In this document: piece by piece, positions 6,790 to 15,680 of the stretch
Layout of the letters: each line of letters starts with the position of its first letter
Position numbering within the stretch: position 1 is the first letter of the stretch
Origin: Microbacterium sp. AK031
Lineage (GTDB): Bacteria; Actinomycetota; Actinomycetes; Actinomycetales; Microbacteriaceae
DNA length: 64,000 nt
Assembly (NCBI RefSeq): GCF_024807145.1
Contig: NZ_JANUCA010000006.1
Span: 162,754 to 226,753 of the forward strand
Direction: 5' to 3'
The notes under the pieces: model-generated
What the model saw: only the letters and a program-made list of their open reading frames with translations
Told to the model about the DNA's origin: nothing
The model's database searches: none
Program-made: the position numbers and the translations under genes

Positions 6790-9591
6790 CTACTTCTTCG
6801 CCGCGTTCGCGGCACGCGTCGCCGCGGCCTTCTTGGCCGCTGCCGAACGTGCAGCGGCCTTCTCCTCGTCGGTCTTCGCCGCCGGCTTCTTCGCAGCAGG
6901 CTTCTTCGCAGCCACCTTCTTGGCCGGAGCCTTCTTCGCAGCGCCCCGCTTCGGAGCGGGGCCCTTCGCGCGCTTGTCTGCGAGCATCTGCACGGCGATC
7001 TCGAAAGTGATGTCCTCGGGCTTCTGCCCGCGCGGGATCGTCACGTTCGTCTCACCGTCCGTGACGTACGCGCCGAAGCGTCCGTCCCGGATCCGGATCG
7101 GCTTGCCGCTGACAGGGTCGGCCTCGAACTCGGCGAGCGCGCTGGATGCACGGCGAGACCCCGCACCGTACTTCGGCTGCGCATAGATCTCGAGCGCCTG
7201 GTCGAGGGTCACATCGAAGATCTGCTGCTCGCTCTCGAGCGAGCGCGAATCGGTGCCCTTCTTCAGGTACGGGCCGTAACGACCGTTCTGCGCGGTGATC
7301 TCGTCGCCGGTCTCGGGATCGTTGCCGACGACGCGCGGCAGGCTCAGCAGCGTCAGCGCGGTGTCGATGTCGATGTCTTCCACGGACATCGAGCGGAAGA
7401 GCGATGCCGTGCGCGGCTTCGGCGCGTCTTTCTTGGCCGTCTTCTTCTTCGGCTTGTCAACGACCTCACCGGTGGCCTCATCGATCGCGACGTCCTCCTC
7501 CGGCAGGTTCTCCTGCACGTAGGGGCCGTAGCGACCGTCCTTCACGACGATGACCCGGCCGTTCTCCGGGTTCTCCCCGAGAACGCGGTCGCCGGCGACA
7601 GGTGCATCGATGAGTTCCTGCGCCTTGGCCGCGGTCAGCTCGTCGGGAGCGAGGTCTTCCGGAACGTTGACGATCCGGCCGCGCTCTTCGGGTTTCGCGG
7701 GGTCGATGACCTCGAGATATGGTCCGTACTTGCCGAAGCGCAGCGTGGCGGTGTCGGTGATGGGTGTGGAGTTGAGCGCGCGGGCGTCGATCTCGCCGAG
7801 ATTGTCGACGACCTGGCGCAGACCCACCTGTGCCTCGGTGCCGAAGTAGAACGATTTCAGCCATTCGACACGCTTCTGCTCGCCCCTGGCGATCGCGTCG
7901 AGGTCGTCTTCGAGGGCGGCAGTGAAGTCGTAGTCGATCAGGTCGGCGAAGTGCTCCTCGAGCAGCCGCACGACGCTGAACGCCATCCAGGTCGGTACGA
8001 GCGCCTGACCGCGCTTGGTGGCGTAACCGCGGTCGATCACGGTGCCGATGATGCTGGCGAACGTCGAAGGGCGGCCGATGCCGTGCTCCTCCAGCGCCTT
8101 GACCAGCGAGGCCTCGGTGAAGCGCGGCTTCGGTGTGGTCTTGTGGCCTTTCGCCTCGGCATCCGACATCCCCAGCTCATCGCCGACGGTGACGGCAGGC
8201 AGCGACTGATTCGAATCAGCGTCGGAATCGCCGCGCTTTTCGTCCCGGCCCTCCTCGTAGGCCTCGAGGAAGCCCTTGAAGGTGTAGACGGTGCCGGATG
8301 CCGTGAACTCGGCGACCTGGCCGGCGGCCTGCACGGCGAGCGTGACCGTCGTGGTCTCGTACTTCGCGTCGGCCATCTGGCTGGCGACCGTGCGCTTCCA
8401 GATGAGGTCGTAGAGGCGCAGTTCTTCGCGGTCGAGCTCGCCGGAGACCGACGCCGGCTTGCGGAAGTTCTCGCCCGACGGCCGGATCGCCTCGTGGGCC
8501 TCCTGCGCGTTCTTGCTCTTGGACTTGTACACGCGGGGCTTGAGCGGCACAGCCTTGTCGCCGTAGAGCGCGACAGCCTGGCTCCGTGCCGCCTGCACCG
8601 CCTGGGTGCTGAGGGCGACGGAGTCCGTTCGCATATAGGTGATGAAGCCCTTCTCATACAGGCGCTGGGCGACGCTCATCGCCTGCTTCGCGCTCATCGA
8701 GAGCTTGCGTCCTGCCTCCTGCTGCAGCGTGGAGGTGGTGAACGGGGCGTACGGACTGCGAGTGCCGGGCTTGGCCTCGACCTTGGTGACGGTGCCGGCA
8801 CCGGTGGCGTCGACAGCGTGTGCGAGGGCGAGAGCCTTCTTCTCGTCAAGGACGATGACGGCCTTCTTGAGCTTTCCGTTGTCGTCGAAGTCGGTGCCTC
8901 GGGCGAGCTGGCCGCCGTCGACGCGAACCAGGCGCACCTTGAAGGCAGTGCCTGTGGCTGAGGCGGATGCTTCGACGTCCCAGTAGTCGGCGGAGACGAA
9001 CGCCATGCGCTCGCGCTCCCGCTCTACGATCATGCGGGTGGCGGCAGACTGCACGCGCCCGGCGGAAAGCCCCGTCTTGACCTTGTACCAGAGCACCGGC
9101 GAGATGTCCCAGCCGTACAGGCGATCGAGGATGCGGCGGGTCTCCTGGGCATCGACGAGTGCGAGGTCGAGCTCGCGGGTGTTGCCGATGGCCGCTTGGA
9201 TCGCGTCCTTGGTGATCTCGTGGAACACCATGCGCTTGACGGGCACCTTCGGCTTCAGCGTTTCCAGCAGGTGCCAGGCGATCGCCTCGCCTTCGCGGTC
9301 CTCATCAGTGGCGAGCAGGAGCTCGCCGGCATTCTTCAGCGCGCGCTTGAGTTCGGCGACGGTCTTCGTCTTGCGATCGGACACGACGTAGTACGGGTCG
9401 AACCCGTTGTCGATGTCGATCGAGTACTTCCCGTACGCGGCCTTGTCGGCAGCGGGGATGTCCTTCTTGTCAGCGAGGTCGCGAATATGGCCGACAGAGC
9501 TGAGCACCTCGTAGTCATCACCGAGGTACCCCTGAATCGACCTCATCTTCGTCGGAGACTCGACGATGACGAGCTTCTTGCCTTCAGCCAA
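6790..9591 (-). CDS. topA: DNA topoisomerase I
   Basis: The 933-residue protein begins with TTG 9591 (AEGKKLVIVESPTK follows); GAAAGGAC lies about 8 nt upstream and the family starts here, so the longer reading to 9642 was dropped. It has the Toprim motif LATDEDREGEA, the GLSAGRVQSAATRMI signature, and the catalytic tyrosine Y319 in ITYMRTDS. The C-terminus has several repeated TopA C-terminal units (NGRYGPYLK, DGRFGAYVTDG) instead of zinc fingers, then a lysine/alanine-rich tail (KKAPAKK-type repeats), as in other actinobacteria. It relaxes negative supercoils by breaking one strand. Confidence 0.97.
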   Translation of the reverse strand: MAEGKKLVIVESPTKMRSIQGYLGDDYEVLSSVGHIRDLADKKDIPAADKAAYGKYSIDIDNGFDPYYVVSDRKTKTVAELKRALKNAGELLLATDEDREGEAIAWHLLETLKPKVPVKRMVFHEITKDAIQAAIGNTRELDLALVDAQETRRILDRLYGWDISPVLWYKVKTGLSAGRVQSAATRMIVERERERMAFVSADYWDVEASASATGTAFKVRLVRVDGGQLARGTDFDDNGKLKKAVIVLDEKKALALAHAVDATGAGTVTKVEAKPGTRSPYAPFTTSTLQQEAGRKLSMSAKQAMSVAQRLYEKGFITYMRTDSVALSTQAVQAARSQAVALYGDKAVPLKPRVYKSKSKNAQEAHEAIRPSGENFRKPASVSGELDREELRLYDLIWKRTVASQMADAKYETTTVTLAVQAAGQVAEFTASGTVYTFKGFLEAYEEGRDEKRGDSDADSNQSLPAVTVGDELGMSDAEAKGHKTTPKPRFTEASLVKALEEHGIGRPSTFASIIGTVIDRGYATKRGQALVPTWMAFSVVRLLEEHFADLIDYDFTAALEDDLDAIARGEQKRVEWLKSFYFGTEAQVGLRQVVDNLGEIDARALNSTPITDTATLRFGKYGPYLEVIDPAKPEERGRIVNVPEDLAPDELTAAKAQELIDAPVAGDRVLGENPENGRVIVVKDGRYGPYVQENLPEEDVAIDEATGEVVDKPKKKTAKKDAPKPRTASLFRSMSVEDIDIDTALTLLSLPRVVGNDPETGDEITAQNGRYGPYLKKGTDSRSLESEQQIFDVTLDQALEIYAQPKYGAGSRRASSALAEFEADPVSGKPIRIRDGRFGAYVTDGETNVTIPRGQKPEDITFEIAVQMLADKRAKGPAPKRGAAKKAPAKKVAAKKPAAKKPAAKTDEEKAAARSAAAKKAAATRAANAAKK

Positions 9592-9668
9592 GGGTGCGTC
9601 CTTTCTTCGAAGCACACCATACACACCACTGTCGTGGTGCATTCACAGCGGAGCCGTGGGTGAGACCG

Positions 9669-9998
9669 TCAGAATCCCTCGGGTGGCCCGGCACGGGCGC
9701 GGGAGACGGCAGCAAGACCAGCGTACGCCGACTCGACCTGCACGGTCGCCACAAGACCGTCCAACACGCACGACACGAGCGTCGCTCGGGATGCCGCGGC
9801 GACCCGGGCCGCGAGCGCACAGGGCTCCTCTCCGGTGACGATCGCGCCGGACGACGCGTCTGCGGCCGCGAGTGCGGCAGCATCCGCCGCCCCGGCAGCA
9901 CGCTGCGCCGTGACCGCCGCACCGCCGACGGCCGCAAGCCCCAGCGACAGCGATGCCGCGACCGTCAGCACACCGGCGGCGAGCGCGCTGCCTGCCAT
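9669..9998 (-). CDS. Rv3654c-like TadE-type minor pilin
   Basis: The 109-residue protein has a single N-terminal hydrophobic segment (AGSALAAGVLTVAASLSLGLAAVGGAAV), an alanine-rich stretch and two cysteines (EEPCALA, VSCVLDG) that could form a disulfide outside the membrane. The class is called Rv3654c family or helicase/secretion-neighbourhood TadE-like. It lacks the Glu+5 of type IV pilins. I start at ATG 9998, 6 nt after GGAGG and sharing one base with the upstream stop; a GTG one codon earlier would sit too close. It closes the tad operon. Confidence 0.85.
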   Translation of the reverse strand: MAGSALAAGVLTVAASLSLGLAAVGGAAVTAQRAAGAADAAALAAADASSGAIVTGEEPCALAARVAAASRATLVSCVLDGLVATVQVESAYAGLAAVSRARAGPPEGF

Positions 9999-10339
9999 CA
10001 CAGACCTCCGCTGAGTGCGCAGCTGGACGCGGTCAAGGGGAAGCGGATCAAGCGTCCGATCACCATGTCCGCCCGAGCGCTGACGCAGCTGAGGTCACCG
10101 CGTAGTTCGCTCGAAACCTCCGCATCGCTCACGGATGTCGTCACCGCCGCATACGCGATCGCGTTGCTCTCGCCCCGCCCCAGCAGTCGTGCTGCGTCAG
10201 CCACCGCATCTTGAAGAGACACCTGCCGTGCGCCGGCGCCGAGTGCGCCCGCTCCCAGCATCAGCGTGAGCAGGACTGCCGGAAGCGCGAGCGCGAGCTC
10301 GGCGGCGACGGATCCGCGCTCGGCGTCGGTCGTCTTCAC
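9998..10339 (-). CDS. TadE-like pilin-family protein (Rv3655c-like)
   Basis: The 113-residue protein begins, from GTG 10339, with KTTDAERGSVAAELALALPAVLL. The ERG|SVAAE junction has glycine at -1 and glutamate at +5, the type IV pilin-like processing signature, followed by a hydrophobic helix. Two later cysteines (DLSCVSA, SSCALSG) may pair. An ATG at 10396 would give 19 extra residues that overlap the DUF4244 gene by 20 bp and look unlike the family; I consider it less likely. It is the middle gene of the small tad operon. Confidence 0.8.
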   Translation of the reverse strand: MKTTDAERGSVAAELALALPAVLLTLMLGAGALGAGARQVSLQDAVADAARLLGRGESNAIAYAAVTTSVSDAEVSSELRGDLSCVSARADMVIGRLIRFPLTASSCALSGGL

Positions 10340-10376
10340 GACGAGCTCGTCGCTCGCATCACGGCATGCGCGTCGG

Positions 10377-10574
10377 CTAAGAGACCGTGAGCGCACGACG
10401 CACGAGATCGGTCAGGATGCCGCGCACCTCGTCCGAGCGCATGATGACGACGAGCAGTCCTGCGAACGCCACGGCCGCCATCGTCGTGATGGCGTACTCG
10501 GCGGTGGCAGCGCCGGACTCGTCGGTGAAGAGCGACGCCGCGCGGCGTCTGGTGAGGGTCGGGATGGAGTTCAT
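10377..10574 (-). CDS. DUF4244 protein, Flp-type major pilin candidate
   Basis: The 65-residue protein has a short basic leader, then TDESG|AATAEYAITTMAAVAFAGLLVV. G21 before the cut and E26 at +5 match prepilin peptidase substrates, and the following helix is hydrophobic enough to form a filament core. DUF4244 is the actinobacterial Flp-like family (Rv3656c in M. tuberculosis). GGAAC-rich and purine-rich sequence precedes ATG 10574. Together with the TadA- and TadC-like proteins upstream it is the likely filament subunit. No prepilin peptidase is in the window. Confidence 0.88.
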   Translation of the reverse strand: MNSIPTLTRRRAASLFTDESGAATAEYAITTMAAVAFAGLLVVIMRSDEVRGILTDLVRRALTVS

Positions 10575-10632
10575 GTGTTCCTTCTTTCTTTCGGGCTGCG
10601 GTCAGGCAGCGGGGTTCAGATCGACAGCGGTA

Positions 10633-11550
10633 TCAAAGCGGCAGCGGAGTCGACGACATGACAGAGATCATCAGCGGCGCGACGCCGAGCAGCAGAAAGG
10701 CGGGGAGCGTGCAGACGCCGAGCGGGATGAGCAGTTGCGAGGAGAGCCTGGCCGCGCGCAGTCGTCCGCGGATCCGTGCGTCGTGACGCTCCTGGGCGGC
10801 GGCGGCTCGCAGAAGCTCGCCGGCGGGGACACCCGCTGCGCGCGACAGCTCGAGCACTCCCCTGGTGTGTGCGCCGCTGATGCGATCTCGAGCGGGACTG
10901 TCGTCCACGAGCTGCCACGAGCGCTCGATGGAGGCACCTCCGGACAGGGCGACGGCCATGAGTTCGGCATGCATGCCGGGCGTGCCCGGATCCGGCTGCG
11001 CCCGCTTGAGCAGATGACGCGTCCAGACGCGTGCTCCCAGCACGAGCAGCAATCCCACGATCAGGCATGCGGTGCCGATCGGATTGCTGAACAGCACCGT
11101 GACCGTGTCGAATCCGAGAGCGAATCCGAGCAGGAGCCCCGCGAGCGGCATCCAGAGCAGAAGCCGGGCCGTGCCGGCCGGCTCCGCGAGCGCGATGCGC
11201 ACGTCATCGGCCGCAGCGGCCGTGTCTCGCATCGTCTCAGCGAGCGACCGCAGCACCTCGGCGAGAGGAGCTCCTACGGTCGTCGCTACATCCCATGCGG
11301 CCGCCACATCGGCCCATGCACCGCGCTCAGCTTCGATCGCGTCGACAAGGACGGCGCCCTCATCGCAGCGCTCGACCACGCTTTCCGCGTGGGCGTCGCC
11401 CGAGTCCGCCAGGTGCCGCCATGCATTCAACGGAACGGCACCGGCCTGCAGCAGCACAGCGAGCGTGCGCACCGAGACCGCCGCCTCCTCCGCCCCGGCA
11501 TCCGGTTTCTTCGCCGGTCGCAGACCCGGGATCGACGCGAGCTTCACCAC
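10633..11550 (-). CDS. type II/IV secretion F-family inner-membrane protein (TadB/TadC-like)
   Basis: The 305-residue protein has a T2SSF core: SVRTLAVLLQAGAVPLNAW at the N-terminus, two adjacent membrane helices near 130-175 (LLLWMPLAGLLLGFALG and ACLIVGLLLVLGARVW), a second F-domain region MAVALSGGASIERSWQLV and a C-terminal membrane helix ending LLLGVAPLMISVM. It would be the platform protein that couples the ATPase to pilin extrusion. GTG 11550 overlaps the ATPase gene by 7 bp. Full Tad systems carry separate TadB and TadC; only one is present here. Confidence 0.88.
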   Translation of the reverse strand: MVKLASIPGLRPAKKPDAGAEEAAVSVRTLAVLLQAGAVPLNAWRHLADSGDAHAESVVERCDEGAVLVDAIEAERGAWADVAAAWDVATTVGAPLAEVLRSLAETMRDTAAAADDVRIALAEPAGTARLLLWMPLAGLLLGFALGFDTVTVLFSNPIGTACLIVGLLLVLGARVWTRHLLKRAQPDPGTPGMHAELMAVALSGGASIERSWQLVDDSPARDRISGAHTRGVLELSRAAGVPAGELLRAAAAQERHDARIRGRLRAARLSSQLLIPLGVCTLPAFLLLGVAPLMISVMSSTPLPL

Positions 11551-12548
11551 GGTCGCACCTCTTCGATGTCGAGTCGATCGGCCCGCAGCAGAAGCCGCCC
11601 CACCTTGGCGATGCGCCGCACCCCATCACCACCGCGAGCGAGGTGCACCACCACCGTGAACGCGCTCACGACCTGTCGGGCCAGAGCCGTGGCATCCATA
11701 CCCGCAAGCGCACCGAGCGCTTCCAGACGGGCGGGAACATCGACGAGTCCGCTTGCGTGGAGCGTGCCTGCGCCGCCGTCATGGCCGGTGTTCAATGCGG
11801 AGAGGAGTTCGCGCACCTCTTCACCGCGGCACTCGCCGACGACGAGCCGATCCGGTCGCATGCGCAGCGACTCGCGGACCAGTCTGGCGAGCGTGATGGA
11901 TCCCGCTCCCTCCAGATTCGCCTGTCGCGCCTCGAGCGCGACGTGGTGCGGATGCGCAGGGCGCAGCTCGGCGACGTCCTCGATCGTGACGATGCGCTCA
12001 GCCGCGGGGACGCGGTGCAGCAGCGCTGCGAGCAGCGTCGTCTTGCCGGTACCAGTGCCGCCGGTGATGAGGATGTTCGCCCGCTCTGCGACCAACTGCT
12101 CCAGCCAGGCCTGCTGCGACGCGTCGAACGCCCCGAGTGCCGCGAGTGCGCCGAGGTCGGCTGCGCGCACGCGAGGAATACGCACCGACACGGCGGTGCC
12201 GGACGTCGACACCGGAGCGAGTACCGCATGCACGCGGATGCCGGATGCGAGTCGTACATCGACGCAGGGCGACTGGTCGTCCAGGTGACGGCCGCCGGCT
12301 CCGATCAGTGCGACGGCGAGGTCGCGCACCTCGCGCTCGGACGCCGCCCACTCCACCACGCGCTCTGCGCCGTCGCCGCGATCGACGAAGAGCCCATCTG
12401 CGCCGTTCACGAAGACGTCTGTCACTCGCGGATCGGCGCAGTGCTCGGCGAGCGGCCCGAACGCGGCATCCAGGTCGACAGGGAGTGCGCGGCTGCCGCC
12501 TACGGCAGTCACCGCATCGCGCGGCCGGATGATGAACGGCTGTGGCAT
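11544..12548 (-). CDS. tadA: TadA/CpaF-type secretion ATPase
   Basis: The 334-residue protein is a compact VirB11/CpaF ATPase: N-terminal TDVFVNGADGLFVDRG, RIHAVLAP-type linker (IRVHAVLAPVSTSGTAVSVRIPR), Walker A GGTGTGKTT, Asp box TIEDVAELRP, Walker B-region RPDRLVVGECRGEE and the NTGHDGGAGTLHA box. It powers assembly of the Flp-like filament. It lacks the long N-terminal extension of larger CpaF proteins. ATG 12548 has TAACGT at 12555-12560, exactly 6 nt upstream, and no Shine-Dalgarno, so the operon mRNA is probably leaderless. Confidence 0.92.
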   Translation of the reverse strand: MPQPFIIRPRDAVTAVGGSRALPVDLDAAFGPLAEHCADPRVTDVFVNGADGLFVDRGDGAERVVEWAASEREVRDLAVALIGAGGRHLDDQSPCVDVRLASGIRVHAVLAPVSTSGTAVSVRIPRVRAADLGALAALGAFDASQQAWLEQLVAERANILITGGTGTGKTTLLAALLHRVPAAERIVTIEDVAELRPAHPHHVALEARQANLEGAGSITLARLVRESLRMRPDRLVVGECRGEEVRELLSALNTGHDGGAGTLHASGLVDVPARLEALGALAGMDATALARQVVSAFTVVVHLARGGDGVRRIAKVGRLLLRADRLDIEEVRPW

Positions 12549-12900
12549 GCCCCGACGTTATGCGCGGCCACTGCCCTGCGTGCGCCCGGAACCCACGTGC
12601 TGTGCGCAACCCGTCACGTTCGCGGGACAGTGCAGAACGACTGCGAACACAGAGAAGGGCGGCACCACACGGGGGGAATGGGATGCCGCCCAAAGGCGGG
12701 CCGAGCCCGGGGAGGACGGCCACGCCGAGGCCGAATCGAGATTACGGCTGCCGTCGAGTGTACGCATGGCAGCCGTCCTCACAAAACCGATCCGGATACC
12801 GACTTTCGGCGGTATTGACGAAAACAGGCGCAGACTAGATTCACCGTGTCACGGTCGTGCACTCTGCACGATCTCGTCCCGCCGCAAAGGAGCGCATGCC
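12549..12900. promoter_or_regulatory. divergent tad/acs intergenic region
   Basis: This 352-bp gap carries the leaderless tad promoter at its left end and the acs promoter at its right. For acs, TTGACG (12815-12820) and TAGATT (12836-12841) are a candidate pair, though the 15-bp spacer is short. An 8-bp perfect stem GGGCGGCA/TGCCGCCC spans 12657-12691. A 46-codon basic ORF from 12678 has a purine-rich run before it but no other support, so I do not call it a gene. Confidence 0.5.
12843..12870. promoter_or_regulatory. two adjacent palindromes at the acs transcription start
   Basis: ACCGTG-T-CACGGT (12843-12855) and CGTGCA-CTC-TGCACG (12856-12870) are perfect inverted repeats lying side by side just after the TAGATT box of acs. 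Position and symmetry fit an operator for a dimeric regulator of acetate use. The regulator is not identified. Confidence 0.5.
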
Positions 12901-14868
<1,968 letters not shown>

Positions 14869-14878
14869 CGGCATTGAA

Positions 14879-14911
14879 AAGGTCCCCGCTCCCGTCGGGT
14901 GCGGGGATCTT
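14879..14911. terminator. bidirectional terminator between acs and the RidA gene
   Basis: AAGGTCCCCGC pairs with GCGGGGATCTT (one mismatch), with an inner CCC/GGG step, between two convergent genes. Short T-rich tracts flank it (CTTCTCATT on the plus strand, TTTTCAATG on the minus strand). Confidence 0.8.
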
Positions 14912-14921
14912 CTCATTGAGA

Positions 14922-15380
14922 TCACGCGAGAGTGAAGGTCACCTCGACCTCGACCGGGCTGTCCAGGGGCAGCACCGCGACTCCGACGGCGGCGCGGGCG
15001 TGCACGCCCGCGCCGCCGAAGATATCGCCGAGCACGTCGCTGGCGCCGTTGATGACGCCGGGCTGGCCGGTGAAGGCCGGATCGGATGCCACGAAGCCGC
15101 CGACGCGCAGCACGCCGCCGATCTTCTCCAGTCCGCCTGCGGCGGCGGCCGCAGCCGCGAGCGCATTCAGCGCGCACGTGCGGGCATACATCTTGGCGTC
15201 TTCGGCCGTGACCTCTGCGCCGACCTTGCCTGTCGCGGGCAGCGCACCCGATGCGAACGGCAGCTGGCCCGACGTGTAGACGAGGCCCGCGTGCACGACG
15301 GCGGGAACGTACGCCGCGACGGGGGCTGCGACTTCCGGAAGCTCGATCTCGAGCTCACTCAGCCTGGACGCGATGCTCAT
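14922..15380 (-). CDS. RidA-family protein
   Basis: The 152-residue protein has the YjgF/YER057c/UK114 fold signature: PAVVHAGLVYTSGQLPF, CALNALAAAAAAAGGLEKIGGVLRVGGFVAS, and the C-terminal GVHARAAVGVAVLPLDSPVEVEV, where the arginine of HARAAVGV aligns with the catalytic Arg of RidA. It is one of the longer atypical RidA members (like Rv3678c), so imine deamination is plausible rather than proven. ATG 15380 overlaps the upstream DUF4177 gene by 4 bp. Confidence 0.9.
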   Translation of the reverse strand: MSIASRLSELEIELPEVAAPVAAYVPAVVHAGLVYTSGQLPFASGALPATGKVGAEVTAEDAKMYARTCALNALAAAAAAAGGLEKIGGVLRVGGFVASDPAFTGQPGVINGASDVLGDIFGGAGVHARAAVGVAVLPLDSPVEVEVTFTLA

Positions 15381-15601
15381 GCCGCACCGCCCTCGAACTG
15401 ACGTGCGGCCTGCTCTGCGGCCGCCAGGCCTGCACTGTTCGACCCATCCTGCGACACCGGCCGCTTGAAGTAGGCCACGAGTCCCCCTTCCGGACCTTGG
15501 ACGACCTGCACGAGCTCCCAGCCCTGCTTTCCCCAGTTGTTGAGGATCGCGGCGGTGTTGTGGATCAGCAACGGGGTGGTCAGATACTCCCACGTGGTCA
15601 T
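15377..15601 (-). CDS. DUF4177-like small protein
   Basis: The 74-residue protein begins MTTWEYLTTPLLIHNTAAIL and continues NNWGKQGWELVQVVQG, the typical W-Y-x-T ... GxxGWELV core of DUF4177 proteins. The C-terminal third is alanine-rich and probably disordered. AGGAG lies 5 nt before ATG 15601. It is the upstream partner of the RidA gene in a two-gene operon. The family has no assigned function. A leaderless PBP gene begins 79 bp away on the other strand. Confidence 0.88.
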   Translation of the reverse strand: MTTWEYLTTPLLIHNTAAILNNWGKQGWELVQVVQGPEGGLVAYFKRPVSQDGSNSAGLAAAEQAARQFEGGAA

Positions 15602-15680
15602 GGCACTCCTGCGGTCAGAGACGATCGGCACAAGCGATCGTCAAAGGCGGTATTCAGGGAACTCCCCTACGATCTAGCGT

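Noticed and set aside
12678..12818. 46-codon basic ORF before acs
   Set aside because: A purine run precedes the ATG, but codon use is random, no homologue is recognised and the acs promoter overlaps its end.
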